This document shows positions 8,240-17,060 of a stretch of 31,885 nt of DNA, one piece after another (positions within the stretch are counted from its first letter, which is position 1; each line of letters opens with the position of its first letter). Position numbers and translations under genes: made by a program. The DNA comes from DAIRUQ01 sp036803245. GTDB taxonomy: Bacteria > Chloroflexota > Anaerolineae > UBA1429. The notes under the pieces were generated by a model. It saw only the letters and a list, made by a program, of their open reading frames with translations, was not told where the DNA came from and searched no databases. The stretch is taken from contig DAIRUQ010000023.1 of assembly GCA_036803245.1 (NCBI GenBank), positions 1-31,885 on the forward strand, written 5' to 3'.

Positions 8240-10558
8240 TTACGACAGCCAGTCGGCTGGCCGCAGCCTGGCTTTGTCCAGCCAGTCCAGGTACTGCTGC
8301 AGGTCAAAGGGCGGGTTGCCCGCCAAGTAGTGACTCTGGCCCTCTCCTAGCTCCGAACGCCAGCTGAGCGTATAGAAGCGATGCGCGCCCTGCGAGTAGG
8401 CGATGCTGCCCAGCATTGTCACCGCATCAGGTTTGGCTCTTGCTTCACCCTCGGCCAGCACCTCGCCCGAATCCACCTCGCTCAGTTGGTAGCGAACGGT
8501 GAGCGGCTGCCTGGTGTCGTTGCACGCCACCAACTCCTGACGCCAGCTCAGTGGCTCGCGCAACGCCACCAGCAGCGGCTGCTGCGCCCGCTTGATGTAG
8601 CTATAGGCCAGCTTTTTCGTGCCATAGTAGTCGACGATGGCATCGGAGAACTGGGGCCACCCGTCAAGCAGGTTCCACCAGAGGATGCCTGTGCGGCGCC
8701 ACTTGTTCGTGCGGAACAGCTCGATGTGGAACTTGAACGCCTCGGCCTGCGAGATCTGGCTGGCGGCGACGAAAGCATCGAGGTCGTCGGGCACTTGGCC
8801 AAACAGCTCGCGCACCTGATTCGCCATCAGCTCTACGCGGCCATCGTAGATGTTCACCCCAGGTACGGGAGAGGTGGCGTGCAGCAGCCATTCCTCGTTA
8901 CCCTGGTAGGGCCAGACCTTGTCGGGCGAGAGAAAGCGCCGCATGGACGAGGGCGCGGGACAGCCGTGGTAGCCGATCTCGCTGGCAAAGTGGCAGAGCG
9001 ACTCCGTATAGTAGCGGCTCTTGAAATAGTCGCGCGGCCCCCACAGGTGGTTCTCGGGCAGATACCGTTGTCCACGCGCGTGGGCCACAGCGTCCACGTA
9101 GGGAGAGCTGGGCAGGTAGGGGCGGGTGGCGTCCTCGGCGCGTAGCACGTCGGGCAACACCTTGCGCGTCAGCACGTTGTCGTTGGGATCCAGCGTCCTG
9201 CCGGCCCAGGTGTAGGCCTGGTCGCACTCGTTATCGCCCGCCCAGAGGGCGATGCAGGGATGATGTCGCAGCCGCCGCACAACGGTCTGGGCCTCGTCGG
9301 CCAGGCGCTGCTGGAAGGACGCGTCTTGCGGATAGACGGCGCAGGCCATCGCAAAGTCCTGCCAGATCAGGATGCCCATCTCGTCGCAGGTATCATAGAA
9401 CAGATCGTCCTCGTAGACGTTGCCGCCCCAGCAACGGAGCATGTTGCAGCCCAAGTCGTCGGCCATGGCCAGTGCCATGGGGATCCGCTCGCGGTCGCGG
9501 CTATGGTAGGCGTCCAGCGGCACCCAGTTGCTGCCCATAGCGAACACGCGCTCACCGTTCACCCAGAAGCAGAACTTACCCTCGCCCTCTTCGTCGGTGA
9601 CGCTAGTGCGCTCCAGCCGCACCGTGCGAATCCCCGTACGAAAGCGCAACGTGTCGATGGTGGCGCCGTTCTTGATCAGCTCCACCGTGCACGCATAGAG
9701 ACTCTGTGGGCCTCGGTTCCTGGGCCACCAGAGCTGCGGTGCCTCGAGGCGTAGACGGGCTGTGCCAGCCTCGAACAGCAGGCGCTCGGTGAGATCGATG
9801 GTCGAGTTGCCACAAGCGGCTCGGAGACGGACGTGGTAGATGTCGTCAGCCGAGGGATGGACGCGCGCGCAATAGTGCCACGCCAGGTCGGCCCAGTCAC
9901 CGTCAGGCGACAGGGCCTGCGTCTGCAGGTAGGCGCTCTCCAGATGCTCCTCTGGGCGAAAGCGCAGGGTCACTGGCCGCCAAATGCCCGCGGACACCGC
10001 CCGCGGCATAATGTCCCAGCCATACATGTGGGGTGCCTTGCGGATGTAAAGCCCGTCATAGTTGCAGCGGCCGGCGGCAACGTTGGGCGGGTAATCATAG
10101 CGCCGGGCCTCGTCCACGGCCGGGCGGATGTGGATCAGCAGCTCGTTCTCTTTTCGCAACGCCTTGTCCACGGGATGTACCTGGGGGATGAGCATGTTGT
10201 CTCCGCTGCCCACCAGTACCCCGTTCAGGTAGATACCGGCGCAGCAGTCCAGCCCCTCGAACAGCAGTTCGGCGTGCCCCTCCGGACGCCCGTCCAGCGT
10301 AAAGCGTCGCACGTACCACACGTGAGCCCGCTCCAGGTGGCGCAGCTCGGCCATGGTCATCCCCACAAAGGGATCGTCGATCAAGCCAGCGGCCTGCAGA
10401 TCCAGCTCTAGGTTGCCAGGCACGCGACAGGGCCGCAGATCCAAGCCGGCGGCGTTCAGGTCTTGGGCCGTGGTAGCGCTCGGCGGCGCGTCCTCAGTCC
10501 AGGCGAACTGCCAGTCGCCGGTGAGGTCCATCTGGTTCCAGGAATGGGCAGTGCCCAT
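8240..10558 (-). CDS. glycoside hydrolase family 2, beta-mannosidase-like
   Basis: The protein has 772 residues from an ATG with GAGGAGAG upstream. An N-terminal sugar-binding jelly roll (about 10-190, with WYVRRF and LNGVLVG), an immunoglobulin-like domain (about 195-320) and a TIM barrel (from about 330) follow in the GH2 order. The acid/base residue is Glu444 in WAGDNECD and the likely nucleophile is Glu527 in SEIGYHGCP. The NMLRCWGGNVYEDD stretch is characteristic of beta-mannosidases. There is no signal peptide, so it should act in the cytoplasm on imported oligosaccharides. It is somewhat shorter than typical beta-mannosidases and is the last gene of the four-gene sugar operon. Specificity for mannose rather than another beta-sugar is inferred from similarity. 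Confidence 0.88.
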   Translation of the reverse strand: MGTAHSWNQMDLTGDWQFAWTEDAPPSATTAQDLNAAGLDLRPCRVPGNLELDLQAAGLIDDPFVGMTMAELRHLERAHVWYVRRFTLDGRPEGHAELLFEGLDCCAGIYLNGVLVGSGDNMLIPQVHPVDKALRKENELLIHIRPAVDEARRYDYPPNVAAGRCNYDGLYIRKAPHMYGWDIMPRAVSAGIWRPVTLRFRPEEHLESAYLQTQALSPDGDWADLAWHYCARVHPSADDIYHVRLRAACGNSTIDLTERLLFEAGTARLRLEAPQLWWPRNRGPQSLYACTVELIKNGATIDTLRFRTGIRTVRLERTSVTDEEGEGKFCFWVNGERVFAMGSNWVPLDAYHSRDRERIPMALAMADDLGCNMLRCWGGNVYEDDLFYDTCDEMGILIWQDFAMACAVYPQDASFQQRLADEAQTVVRRLRHHPCIALWAGDNECDQAYTWAGRTLDPNDNVLTRKVLPDVLRAEDATRPYLPSSPYVDAVAHARGQRYLPENHLWGPRDYFKSRYYTESLCHFASEIGYHGCPAPSSMRRFLSPDKVWPYQGNEEWLLHATSPVPGVNIYDGRVELMANQVRELFGQVPDDLDAFVAASQISQAEAFKFHIELFRTNKWRRTGILWWNLLDGWPQFSDAIVDYYGTKKLAYSYIKRAQQPLLVALREPLSWRQELVACNDTRQPLTVRYQLSEVDSGEVLAEGEARAKPDAVTMLGSIAYSQGAHRFYTLSWRSELGEGQSHYLAGNPPFDLQQYLDWLDKARLRPADWLS

Positions 10559-10579
10559 GGTCTCACTCTCCTCGAATCG

Positions 10580-12211
10580 TTACGATTGGGTGCGGTTCTC
10601 CAGGATCAGCAGCCAGTCCTGCATCGGGCCGGGGAGCGGTACCCGCCAACGACCGTCCGCGTCGGGGGTGATGGCTCCCAGCGGCCTGACGCGGCCCGTC
10701 TTGGGATCCACAAAGCTGGCCTGGTATCCGGCGTTGGGTTCGATGCCAAGCACATAGCTGGGGGGAGACCATGATGCCAGGTACTGGGCAAAGTAGATGA
10801 TGCGCAGCTCTCCCGGGATGCCGGCGCAGTAGGCCCGGCGGTAATCATCCTCCCCGGCGGCGGGCTCGACCCATTCCTGGTGGGGCTCCAAACGCCACCA
10901 CGGGTAGCGCTCCAGGATGCGTCTACCGATGCCAACCTGCGTCGAGCCTGGAAGCTGGGCGGCCACCGACCAGGGCGTGTCGCCCCAGGACGCGCCGTGC
11001 GGCGAGAGGCCATAGGGCTCGGTCTCGCCGTTGAGCTGCCAGATTCCGTTGGCACCATAGGTGAACCCGCCGGCTCCCGACAAGATGCAGGCCCAGAACA
11101 TGGCGCGCTGAACTTCTTCGCGGCTGCCCTCCAGGATGCCCTCATAGCTGACCTCGCCCTGGACCACCGGCATGTGCGGCCGGCGGGCCACTTCCTGGCG
11201 CACGGTGCGCGTGGTATTGGGTAGTGAATCCATGCCGCCGTGCCCGGTCTGCAGCATGTCAAAGTCGAGCACCGAGTCGTCCACCACCTGGTTGCGGGCG
11301 CAGTCGGTGGGATGGATGGTCATGGGCCGGCCGTAGGGGTCGATCTGGCGCACATAGCGGGCTATCTCCGTCCAGCCCTCCTGCTGACGACGCCGGTCAC
11401 CCTCTTTGTCGTCCGAGAGATAATAGGGCATGGCTCCCTCGCCAGCCAGGCACCAGACCACCGGGTAGGCGCCCCAACGGGCGATGAGATAGCGCCAATG
11501 CTGCTTGATCTTTTCGATGCCTAGCCAGGGCAGGTGATAGCCCCAGCAGCCCACCACGCAGGGCACCAGGCCCTGGTGGACCAGCCACTGGATGCGTAGA
11601 TCGGCCATGTCAAAGTAGGCGGGGCGAATGGCGGCATACTCGGGCTCCCAGGGATGACCAGCCTCGTTATAGCCGCGTTCGTCATAGGCGGGCATGTCCG
11701 GGTAGAGGCCGGCCACGATCTGAACGACGGAAAAGCCCTTGCGCACGCGGTCTTCGGTCAGGCGCTGGAACTCGTCCGGCCAACGCAAGCGCCGGGTAAA
11801 GCCCATCCACCAGGTATCGCCCAACCAAAAGAACGGCGTTCCGTCCTCGTGGCGGAAGCTGTGCCCATCAGCGCTGACCTTGATCGCTCCATGAACCTTC
11901 AGGGGGTCGTCTCCCTCATAGGGCGAGACCTCCAGGACGCTCCGGACGTCATAAAGCTCGGGGTTGGTGGCGTCCGAGCAGACGCTGCGCATCTCATAGC
12001 GCCCGGGTACGCTAGGCGTGTAGCGCACCCGCCAGAGCCCATCGCCGCCCCAGAAGGCCGGCACCGTCTGCTGGTCACCATCCGGCTTGGTGACCACGAC
12101 GTCTAGCTCTATCTCACTGAACGGGTCGGCATAGGCCTTGCCGCTGGTATAGGCCCATTCACTGACGCAACGGGCTGTGCCGTGCAGCTTTTTCGTATGT
12201 TGCTGATTCAC
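10580..12211 (-). CDS. DUF5060/DUF4038 glycoside hydrolase (GH140-like)
   Basis: The protein has 543 residues from a GTG with GGAGG nearby. Residues about 8-95 form a beta-sandwich of the DUF5060 type (ending LEVSPY). A TIM-barrel of the DUF4038/apiosidase-like type follows (FFWLGDTWW near 125, about 110-430), then a C-terminal beta domain. Candidate catalytic acids are Glu258 (CLAGEGAMPYY) and Glu353 (VVQGEVSYEG). The best-known relative removes apiose from rhamnogalacturonan II, but many members differ and the substrate here is unproven. It lacks a secretion signal and sits between the GH2 and GH29 genes, so it probably trims a branched plant or algal oligosaccharide with them. Confidence 0.78.
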   Translation of the reverse strand: MNQQHTKKLHGTARCVSEWAYTSGKAYADPFSEIELDVVVTKPDGDQQTVPAFWGGDGLWRVRYTPSVPGRYEMRSVCSDATNPELYDVRSVLEVSPYEGDDPLKVHGAIKVSADGHSFRHEDGTPFFWLGDTWWMGFTRRLRWPDEFQRLTEDRVRKGFSVVQIVAGLYPDMPAYDERGYNEAGHPWEPEYAAIRPAYFDMADLRIQWLVHQGLVPCVVGCWGYHLPWLGIEKIKQHWRYLIARWGAYPVVWCLAGEGAMPYYLSDDKEGDRRRQQEGWTEIARYVRQIDPYGRPMTIHPTDCARNQVVDDSVLDFDMLQTGHGGMDSLPNTTRTVRQEVARRPHMPVVQGEVSYEGILEGSREEVQRAMFWACILSGAGGFTYGANGIWQLNGETEPYGLSPHGASWGDTPWSVAAQLPGSTQVGIGRRILERYPWWRLEPHQEWVEPAAGEDDYRRAYCAGIPGELRIIYFAQYLASWSPPSYVLGIEPNAGYQASFVDPKTGRVRPLGAITPDADGRWRVPLPGPMQDWLLILENRTQS

Positions 12212-12280
12212 CGAGTACCTCCAAGTTCTGAACGCTCGCTCGCAAGGCCATCTTGCCGATGACCTGGGCCGTACTCGTAC

Positions 12281-13591
12281 CTACAGGACCACGCAACCCG
12301 CCCCCAGCACCTGGCGCGGCGGCGCGTCGCAAGCCAGCCTGAAGACAGCCACCCCGGCGATCTTGTCCGGGTTGGCGGCGGGGAGGCCGCGCATCACCAG
12401 GCGATCCTCGATCTGCTGGAAGGCCACCTTTTGGCCGGTGGTCAGTAGGGTGATCTCGCGAACGGGCATGCGCAGGCCACCGATGGCCAGCTCTCGCCCG
12501 GGCCAGCGATTGCACCAGTAGTAGGCCGTGTTGCCCTTGAGGCTCCAGCCGCCAGTGGGCATCCACTCCATGCGGCCGTCCGTCCGATCTAGGTCGCCAT
12601 AGACGGCTTCGCCATGAACGGCCAACCACTTGCCGATCGCCTGAAGACGCTCCACGGCCTCGGTGGGCACAGAGCCATCGGGCGCCGGCCCGATGTTGAG
12701 CAAGAGGTTGCCGCCGCCGGCGCAGGCGCGGTTGAGAAGGTCGATCACCTCGCGCACCGAGCGCCAATCGATGGCCGAGGGCATATAGCCCCAGGAACCG
12801 TTGAACGTCATGCAGGCCTCCCAAGCTCGCCCGGCCTTTTCGGCGGTGACGTGCTCTTCCGGCGTGCCGAAATCCTCGTCGAGCTGGGCGCGGTTGTTGA
12901 TGATAATCTGCGGCTGTAGCTGGCGCGCCATCCGGTTCATCTTGACCGTCTCCCAGAGATCGGGGCTGCGTAGTGGCCAGGAGACGTCGTACCACAGGAT
13001 ATCGAGCTTGCCATAGTTGCTACACAGCTCACGAACGCAGCCCTGGGTGAAATCGAGGAACCGGCGGCGGGCGGCCGGGTCCTGGGCGCAGCGGGCGCCA
13101 TCGGGGTGGTGCCAATCCATCAGCGAATAGTAGAATCCCACGTTCAGCCCCAGAGCGCGACAGGCCGCCACATAGTCGGCCACCAGATCGCGCCCGGGAC
13201 CGCGCCTCACGGCGTTATAGTCGGTCTGCGCGGTATCCCACAGGCAGAACCCCTCGTGGTGCTTGGTGGTCATCACCATGTAGCGCATGCCGGCCTGCTT
13301 GGCGAGCTCGGCCCAGGCATAGGGGACTCCCAGTTGGGCCGGCGGCACCTTCCAGCCATCGGCGACGCGCTGAGCGGCCTGGCGGGTCTCGTCAGTGCCG
13401 GGCTTCCAGGTATCCGCGAGGCGCTCATACTCGGCCACCGGGATCCGCTCGCGGTTCATCACCCACTCGTGTCGGCCTAGCTGCGAGTAGAGGCCCCAAT
13501 GCACAAACATGCCAAAGCGAGCTTGGTGCCACCAACGCATCCGCTCGGCTCGTGTGGCCGCGATCTCTCTCTCGTACGCCTGCTGGTCCAT
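12281..13591 (-). CDS. alpha-L-fucosidase, GH29
   Basis: The protein has 436 residues from the ATG at 13591, with AAGGAG upstream. Typical GH29 features are FGMFVHWGLYS near the start, YMVMTTKHHEGFCLWDT around 105-120, GFYYSLMDWHHP, and the nucleophile Asp202 in LDILWYDVSWP. The later WEACMTFNGSWGY and GGNLLLNIGP motifs belong to the same family. No signal peptide is present, so the enzyme is predicted to be intracellular. It is the second gene of the sugar operon and would release L-fucose from imported oligosaccharides. The C-terminal domain is short, typical of bacterial forms. Confidence 0.92.
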   Translation of the reverse strand: MDQQAYEREIAATRAERMRWWHQARFGMFVHWGLYSQLGRHEWVMNRERIPVAEYERLADTWKPGTDETRQAAQRVADGWKVPPAQLGVPYAWAELAKQAGMRYMVMTTKHHEGFCLWDTAQTDYNAVRRGPGRDLVADYVAACRALGLNVGFYYSLMDWHHPDGARCAQDPAARRRFLDFTQGCVRELCSNYGKLDILWYDVSWPLRSPDLWETVKMNRMARQLQPQIIINNRAQLDEDFGTPEEHVTAEKAGRAWEACMTFNGSWGYMPSAIDWRSVREVIDLLNRACAGGGNLLLNIGPAPDGSVPTEAVERLQAIGKWLAVHGEAVYGDLDRTDGRMEWMPTGGWSLKGNTAYYWCNRWPGRELAIGGLRMPVREITLLTTGQKVAFQQIEDRLVMRGLPAANPDKIAGVAVFRLACDAPPRQVLGAGCVVL

Positions 13592-13634
13592 GGCTCAACT
13601 ACTCCTTCTCTGATAGGATCTCTTGCGTCGACTG

Positions 13635-14471
13635 CTACCGGAGGGTGACGCCCAATCCTTGGGCGACCTTGCGGATATGTGCTGTGGCGGCCCGGTACTG
13701 CTCGGGTCGAGTCAGATGCTCCAGCATGAGGGGCGTATCGGGATCGCAGGCATCGAGGCGGCGCAGGTAGGTAGCATAGTCTAGCTCGCCCTCTCCTGGG
13801 GTCACCTCGTCGAGATGCACGGTCAGCCGGCCATCCAGGCGGATATCCTTGGCGTGGCAACTACGCACGCGGTCGGCCAGCAGGTCAAAGCAGCGATCAA
13901 TCAGCGCGCCGCTGGCATAGTAACGTTGTGGGCTGTTCACCAGGTTTACCGGATCGAGGTGCACGGCGAACTGGGGGCGATCGATGGCCTCTACCAGGGC
14001 TAGGTACGACTCGGCCGAATCCGGGTAGGCCCAAGGCATGGTCTCCAGGGCAAAGGTGGTGGTGGCGGGGCTGACGGCGTCGATGATCTCCTGGGTGATC
14101 TCGACGATGCGTGCAAAGGTGGTCTTGGTGAGGTTGTCGGCGTGAGGGCCATCCCACTGGGCAGAGCGCGAGCCGGCGATATTGACGCAGCAGCGGGCGC
14201 CGGCGATCTCTGCCAGTTGGAGCTGGCGCTTGCATTGCTCAATGGCCTCGCGCGCAACGGCCGCGTCGGGGCTCAGCGGGTTGCTCCAGGCGCCTACCTC
14301 GGCGATGACGATGCCATGGTCAGAGGCGGCCTGACGATAGGCATGGATCTGCGCTGGCGGCGCGTCAGCCGCCGTCGGCCAATAGGCGGCAGTGTAGCGC
14401 TCCTGTTTGAGCGCGGCGATCCAAGCCGAGGGCGTGGGGTGGTCCGGCCAGACGGGGCCTCCCAGGCGCAT
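13635..14471 (-). CDS. sugar phosphate isomerase/epimerase, TIM barrel
   Basis: The protein has 278 residues from an ATG with a strong GAGGAGG site. It has the pattern of the AP-endonuclease-2/xylose-isomerase-like fold: ALETMPW (metal Glu), FAVHLDPVNL, CHAKDIRL and a final LEHL. These supply the usual Glu/Asp/His/Glu metal ligands. Such enzymes interconvert keto- and aldo-sugars or epimerise them. As first gene of a fucosidase operon it probably handles a sugar released by the hydrolases or a derivative of it; the exact substrate cannot be stated. It follows its promoter by about 36 bases. Confidence 0.82.
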   Translation of the reverse strand: MRLGGPVWPDHPTPSAWIAALKQERYTAAYWPTAADAPPAQIHAYRQAASDHGIVIAEVGAWSNPLSPDAAVAREAIEQCKRQLQLAEIAGARCCVNIAGSRSAQWDGPHADNLTKTTFARIVEITQEIIDAVSPATTTFALETMPWAYPDSAESYLALVEAIDRPQFAVHLDPVNLVNSPQRYYASGALIDRCFDLLADRVRSCHAKDIRLDGRLTVHLDEVTPGEGELDYATYLRRLDACDPDTPLMLEHLTRPEQYRAATAHIRKVAQGLGVTLR

Positions 14472-14507
14472 GGTGCCTCCTCGTCGGTAGAGTTGAGCGA
14501 CACTGGC

Positions 14508-14535
14508 ATTGTCCAGGGAGCGGAAGGCCTGTCAA
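14508..14535 (-). promoter_or_regulatory. promoter of the carbohydrate operon
   Basis: On the minus strand a perfect TTGACA (14535-14530) is followed after 16 bases by GACAAT (14513-14508), about 36 bases before the ATG at 14471. It is back to back with the cooT promoter, only 10 bases away, so the two may share regulation. Confidence 0.65.
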
Positions 14536-14545
14536 GGGCACACGT

Positions 14546-14574
14546 TTGATTCTGGGGGGCGCCGCTGCTAGAAT
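14546..14574 (+). promoter_or_regulatory. promoter of the cooT operon
   Basis: TTGATT (14546-14551) and TAGAAT (14569-14574) are separated by 17 bases, about 58 bases upstream of the cooT ATG. Confidence 0.65.
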
Positions 14575-14632
14575 GCTGTTACTGCAACTGGATGCAACAA
14601 GGCGCCGTTTCGGCGAGCGAGGTGAGGCTAGC

Positions 14633-14839
14633 ATGTGCATGGTGGATGCGTACCTGAACGGGGAAAAGCTGATCGAGAATGTGACCTGGGTCGAGCCGAC
14701 CGACGAGGGCGTGGTGATTCACAGCTACTTTGAGCCGACGCGCACCGTCCAGGCGCGCATCCAAGCCGTGGATCTCAGCGGGAACCGTGTGCTGCTACTC
14801 TCGGACGAGCGCGTGCCAACGCAGGAGAAGCTAGCATGA
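14633..14839 (+). CDS. cooT: CooT-family nickel-binding protein
   Basis: The protein has 68 residues. The ATG at 14633 is chosen because it gives the family's MC start and is preceded by GAGGTGAGG; an upstream in-frame ATG at 14546 overlaps the promoter. The N-terminus MCMVDAYLNG matches the CooT family, in which Cys2 binds nickel. The rest alternates beta strands (VTWVEPTDEGVVIHSYF, then VDLSGNRVLLLS), as in the small SH3-like CooT barrel. The known role is in nickel insertion into CO dehydrogenase. It overlaps the following His-rich gene by ATGA. Its position close to a Wood-Ljungdahl operon supports service to a CODH/ACS encoded elsewhere. Confidence 0.85.
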   Translation: MCMVDAYLNGEKLIENVTWVEPTDEGVVIHSYFEPTRTVQARIQAVDLSGNRVLLLSDERVPTQEKLA

Positions 14840-15087
14840 ACGACCTGGAAAAGCTAGCGGCGCTGATCCCGCACTGGCGCGAGCACAACCGCGCCCATGC
14901 GGATGAGTTTCTCGTCTGGGCGGAGCGCGCCCGCGCCATGGAGATGCCCGAGGTGGCGGCGACGGTGGAGCAGGCAGCGGCGGCGCTGCGTGGGGCCGAC
15001 GGTGATTTGGTCACAGCCGCTGATAGGCTCGCGGCCGCCGGAGTGCATGGGCACCACCACGGCGGCCACGAGCATCATACCCACTAG
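14836..15087 (+). CDS. small protein with helical body and His-rich tail
   Basis: The protein has 83 residues and overlaps cooT by ATGA, so it is probably translationally coupled to it. Residues about 1-65 look all-helical, starting with LEKLAALIPHWREHN, a pattern I have seen in small domains linked to nickel or metal handling. The last 15 residues contain eight histidines (GVHGHHHGGHEHHTH), an obvious metal-binding tail. I infer nickel storage or delivery together with CooT; the sequence does not prove which metal. It is followed within five bases by a convergent gene, with no terminator hairpin visible. Confidence 0.78.
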   Translation: MNDLEKLAALIPHWREHNRAHADEFLVWAERARAMEMPEVAATVEQAAAALRGADGDLVTAADRLAAAGVHGHHHGGHEHHTH

Positions 15088-15091
15088 GCGG

Positions 15092-15880
15092 CTAGAAGAC
15101 TTCCCACGCCGGGGCGTTGACAAAGTAGTCGACCTGGAGCGCGGGCATTTCGGCCCGCAACTGGTCCGCAAAGCGACATAGCCCTGGCCCTTCTGAGGCA
15201 ATGTGGCTGGTCTCGATCATGGGGATTCCTACATCGGCCGAGAAGCGGAATCCATAGTCGTCCGATTCGCCAGCGATGAGGACATCGACGCCCTGTTCGA
15301 TCACCTCCTGCTGGTAGGCCACGTTCACGAAAAGGCCCAAACCTCCCCAGGGCAGGCCGACCCGGTGCACCAGCTGCCGAGGCCCTTGCGGCAACGAAGC
15401 GCGCACCTGAGCGAGACCCGTGCGTCGCTTGACGTCCTGGAGCAGCTCGCCCACGGTGCGGGGCGAGATCTCGTAGACCTTGGCGAACCCCCGTTCGTAG
15501 CAGGGCGTCCCCAACCCCAAGAGCGCTGCGAACACGTCAAAAACCACCAGCTCGTCCAGCGTCCCATGCACGCGGGCATAGGTCAAGCCGTGGCGCTCTA
15601 GCAGCTCGCAACGAGCAGCATTCGGAGCCCATGACGGCCAGTCAGGATGACTCTCGCGGCTGACCAGCGGGTCGTAAGGGCTGTATAGCTTTTCGTGTCC
15701 CAGCACGAGGTCATAGCCGTGTTCGCCCGCGTACTGCAGGGCCGGAACGGAGGGCACGAAACAGACCAGCACGCGTTCCACCTCTGTTTCGGCAGAGCCG
15801 TAGCGGACGCCTTCGTCCGCATTCAGGGGGTGTCCACTGCGAGCGGTAACGTACGACAGGATATCGGCAACGGTGGTCAT
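15092..15880 (-). CDS. Nif3-like dinuclear metal centre protein
   Basis: The protein has 262 residues from the ATG at 15880, which lies 7 bases after the stop of the upstream gene. A longer frame reaching 15958 would overlap that gene and has no family match. The pattern is that of Nif3/YbgI proteins: a VTARSG start, LVLGHEKLY in place of the usual histidine pair, DVLIAGESDDYGF, and ETSHIASEGPG near the C-terminus that supplies His and Glu. Nif3 proteins form hexameric toroids with a two-metal site and have poorly defined hydrolase-like roles. It is the second gene of a two-gene minus operon with a URO-D family protein. Confidence 0.72.
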   Translation of the reverse strand: MTTVADILSYVTARSGHPLNADEGVRYGSAETEVERVLVCFVPSVPALQYAGEHGYDLVLGHEKLYSPYDPLVSRESHPDWPSWAPNAARCELLERHGLTYARVHGTLDELVVFDVFAALLGLGTPCYERGFAKVYEISPRTVGELLQDVKRRTGLAQVRASLPQGPRQLVHRVGLPWGGLGLFVNVAYQQEVIEQGVDVLIAGESDDYGFRFSADVGIPMIETSHIASEGPGLCRFADQLRAEMPALQVDYFVNAPAWEVF

Positions 15881-15887
15881 GACGTCG

Positions 15888-17027
15888 TCACCCCAACTTG
15901 GCAAACTCACCAGCGAGCAGGTACTGCTTGAACTCGATATAGTACATAAAGTTCTCAAAGGAGACGTCTGGCGGCACCGTGTGATCGATGGTGGGAATAT
16001 AGCCCCCCTCCTCGATCAGCGGCGCCAGCTCTAGCAGGTGCGCCTTGATCGCCTCGGGTCCGTGGGGCAACACCCGCTTATCCACGCCACCCCACAGGCG
16101 CAGCTCTTTGCCGAACTGCTGCCTCAAGGTAACGGGGCTGATTTCCGAGGCTCGCTCGAGGGGCCAGAGAATGTCGACACCGGCCTCCATGAACTGCGAC
16201 ACCAGCACGGTGGGGTTGCCGTCCGTATCCAGCGCGATATAGCGCACACCGTGATCCTTGAGGGTGGAGACGAGCCGCTTGAGCCTTGGCAGGATGAACT
16301 TGCGATAGGTGGCGGGGCTTAGCAACGGGCCGCTCTTCATAGAGAGGTCCTCGTTCAAGACAAAGTACTCGACATCGATCTTTTCCAGGACCGGCAAGCT
16401 GGTTTCGATGATGAAATCGACGAACCATTCCATCATATCGTGCATCATCTCGGGATAGTCATACCATGCCAGCGACAGCGCCTCGGTGCCCATGAACTCG
16501 CGGGCCCGCCAGTAAAAGCCATTGGCGGCGCAGTTCTCGCCCAGGACCAGGGGATAGTCGCGCTCTTTCCAACCGGCGATGCGCTCATCCAGGTCGGCCG
16601 GATACCGAGCGTCAAGCGCCGGGATCAGACGTTCTCGCTTGAGCTTGGCCCAATCATCGGGCGTCTCAACGGGAAAAGAGATGTATTGGTCCATGCACAT
16701 ACGCCCGCCCGCGTCGGTGCCCTCTTTGAGCGCCCGGTGTACGATGCCCTTGTTGCTGCGGTAGACTTCGTACCGCTCGGTCTCCTCGATCACCTCGTGC
16801 TGGAAGGGAGGCACCAGGTCATAGTTGACGGGAATATAATCACGCTTGTCGAGGCCGATGGCATCCTCCTCGTGGAACCAGCGCCACTGGAACGTCGCCG
16901 CGGCCTCGGGGGCCTCGCTCATCCAGAGGGTGCGAGCTTGTGGCCAGACGCCTAGCTCGTGGTTGGGGCGCCGGTCGGAAGGCTGATACTCCATGCAGGC
17001 GATGAAACGCTCAAGATCGGATACCAT
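15888..17027 (-). CDS. uroporphyrinogen decarboxylase (URO-D) family protein
   Basis: The protein has 379 residues from the ATG at 17027, which has GGAGGATC upstream. A longer in-frame extension to 17312 runs through the promoter region and reads as non-coding. Features are the YFVLNEDLSMKSGPLLSP strand-helix, a conserved DTDGN, then LWGGVDKRVL and DHTVPPDVSFEN towards the C-terminus. These fit the URO-D/MtaA-like barrel, whose anaerobic members often act as corrinoid- or thiol-dependent methyltransferases rather than in haem synthesis. No cysteine zinc motif is seen and no corrinoid protein is adjacent, so the methyl donor or acceptor is unknown. Divergent transcription from the methyl-THF operon is suggestive but not proof of a link. 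Confidence 0.8.
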   Translation of the reverse strand: MVSDLERFIACMEYQPSDRRPNHELGVWPQARTLWMSEAPEAAATFQWRWFHEEDAIGLDKRDYIPVNYDLVPPFQHEVIEETERYEVYRSNKGIVHRALKEGTDAGGRMCMDQYISFPVETPDDWAKLKRERLIPALDARYPADLDERIAGWKERDYPLVLGENCAANGFYWRAREFMGTEALSLAWYDYPEMMHDMMEWFVDFIIETSLPVLEKIDVEYFVLNEDLSMKSGPLLSPATYRKFILPRLKRLVSTLKDHGVRYIALDTDGNPTVLVSQFMEAGVDILWPLERASEISPVTLRQQFGKELRLWGGVDKRVLPHGPEAIKAHLLELAPLIEEGGYIPTIDHTVPPDVSFENFMYYIEFKQYLLAGEFAKLG

Positions 17028-17060
17028 GGGGCAGATCCTCCTATGTGTTTTGATGCGCCT

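Noticed and set aside
15040..15087. His-rich tail as a cloning-vector tag
   Set aside because: The histidines are irregular and use both CAC and CAT codons with Gly/Glu/Thr between them, in a natural two-gene operon.
15881..15958. N-terminal extension of the Nif3-like protein
   Set aside because: It overlaps the end of the upstream gene and consists of Ser/Cys-rich sequence without family match.
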